From positions 165,743 to 229,742 of the forward strand of contig WBMV01007376.1 in the NCBI GenBank assembly GCA_013396655.1: a stretch of 64,000 nucleotides of DNA, written 5' to 3'. The position numbers and the translations under genes are program-made. The stretch's first letter is position 1; every line of letters begins with the position of its first letter. Source of the stretch: Campylorhamphus procurvoides (Eukaryota > Chordata > Aves > Passeriformes > Dendrocolaptidae). Shown one piece after another: positions 63,650 through 64,000 of this stretch. A model generated the notes under the pieces. That model was given only the letters and a program-made list of their open reading frames with translations. It ran no database searches and was not told where the DNA came from.

Positions 63650-63655
63650 TATTGC
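63650..63655. repeat. Right target-site duplication of the solo LTR
   Basis: TATTGC directly follows the terminal CA of the LTR and is identical to the left copy at 63160-63165. Confidence 0.7.
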
Positions 63656-64000
63656 CACTATAAACAGTCAAAAGACTGAGTGTTGGAATGAATATTCAAG
63701 CTATGCTACTTCTGTAGACAAGTATATTAATAAATACAAATGATTTAGCTCAGCATCTTGGTTTCCTTCTTTCATTAAGAGTTACAGCCCTCTATATAAT
63801 ACTTGCTTTGTTTCAGCAATATTTTCTGGAATGTTGCCTAGCACTGGTTTCCTTACAGTAGATAGAAATTACAATAATATAAAGGTGCCAAAACTAAATA
63901 GTATTGATTACTCTTTTTTCAATGATATAAACCTTCCAAACCCAAACTTTCAATTCCTAGCATCCTTAACCTGATGGGCCAGGTAGTCTAAACCAAGCTT
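63656..64000. other. Unique non-coding sequence at the right edge
   Basis: AT-rich, with no gene, repeat or open frame of note. Nothing indicates that retroviral sequence continues beyond the LTR. Confidence 0.55.

Overview
The window looks like non-coding vertebrate DNA, most likely from a bird. It is AT-rich, has no dense run of genes, and no reading frame exceeds about 157 codons. It carries a clear CR1 LINE 3' end of the kind that dominates avian repeats (27929-28190), a shorter CR1 tail (35030-35095), a much older CR1-like copy (4340-5250), MIR-type SINE remnants, and a probable endogenous-retrovirus solo LTR with matching target-site duplications (63166-63649). I found no rRNA, tRNA, CRISPR, operon or phage signal. 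I support no protein-coding gene or exon: the short open frames overlap on both strands, lack recognisable domains and fit chance. The sequence is therefore best read as intergenic DNA or the inside of a very large intron.

Layout. 1-11300 is mostly unique sequence with an LTR-like fragment near 638-900 and the old CR1-like copy at 4340-5250. A small CpG-rich patch lies at 11310-11590. From 11.6 to 27.9 kb the sequence is unique, with three blocks whose composition suggests conserved regulatory DNA (14280-14520, 15450-15960, 19320-19520). A good CR1 copy follows at 27929-28190. The stretch from 33.1 to 36.0 kb is the most feature-rich single-copy part. It has two GC- and CpG-raised blocks with SOX, POU and NKX-type motifs, separated by a truncated CR1 tail. 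From 36 to 52 kb the sequence is unique and very AT-rich in places. It contains a candidate regulatory block (43440-43640), a degraded CR1-like piece (44750-45110) and a striking 46-bp near-perfect palindrome (47229-47274). The last 12 kb holds a 21-bp minisatellite, several T- or A-rich tracts, two MIR-like remnants, one possible short LTR and the solo LTR at the right end.

How it works together. No genes are seen to cooperate. The likely functional content, if any, is distal regulatory sequence. That is inferred from base composition, retained CpGs and motif clusters, and only a cross-species alignment could establish it. The prompt raised the possibility of an undescribed system; I found no convincing sign of one. 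The most unusual items are the 47.2 kb palindrome and the solo LTR with exact 6-bp duplications.
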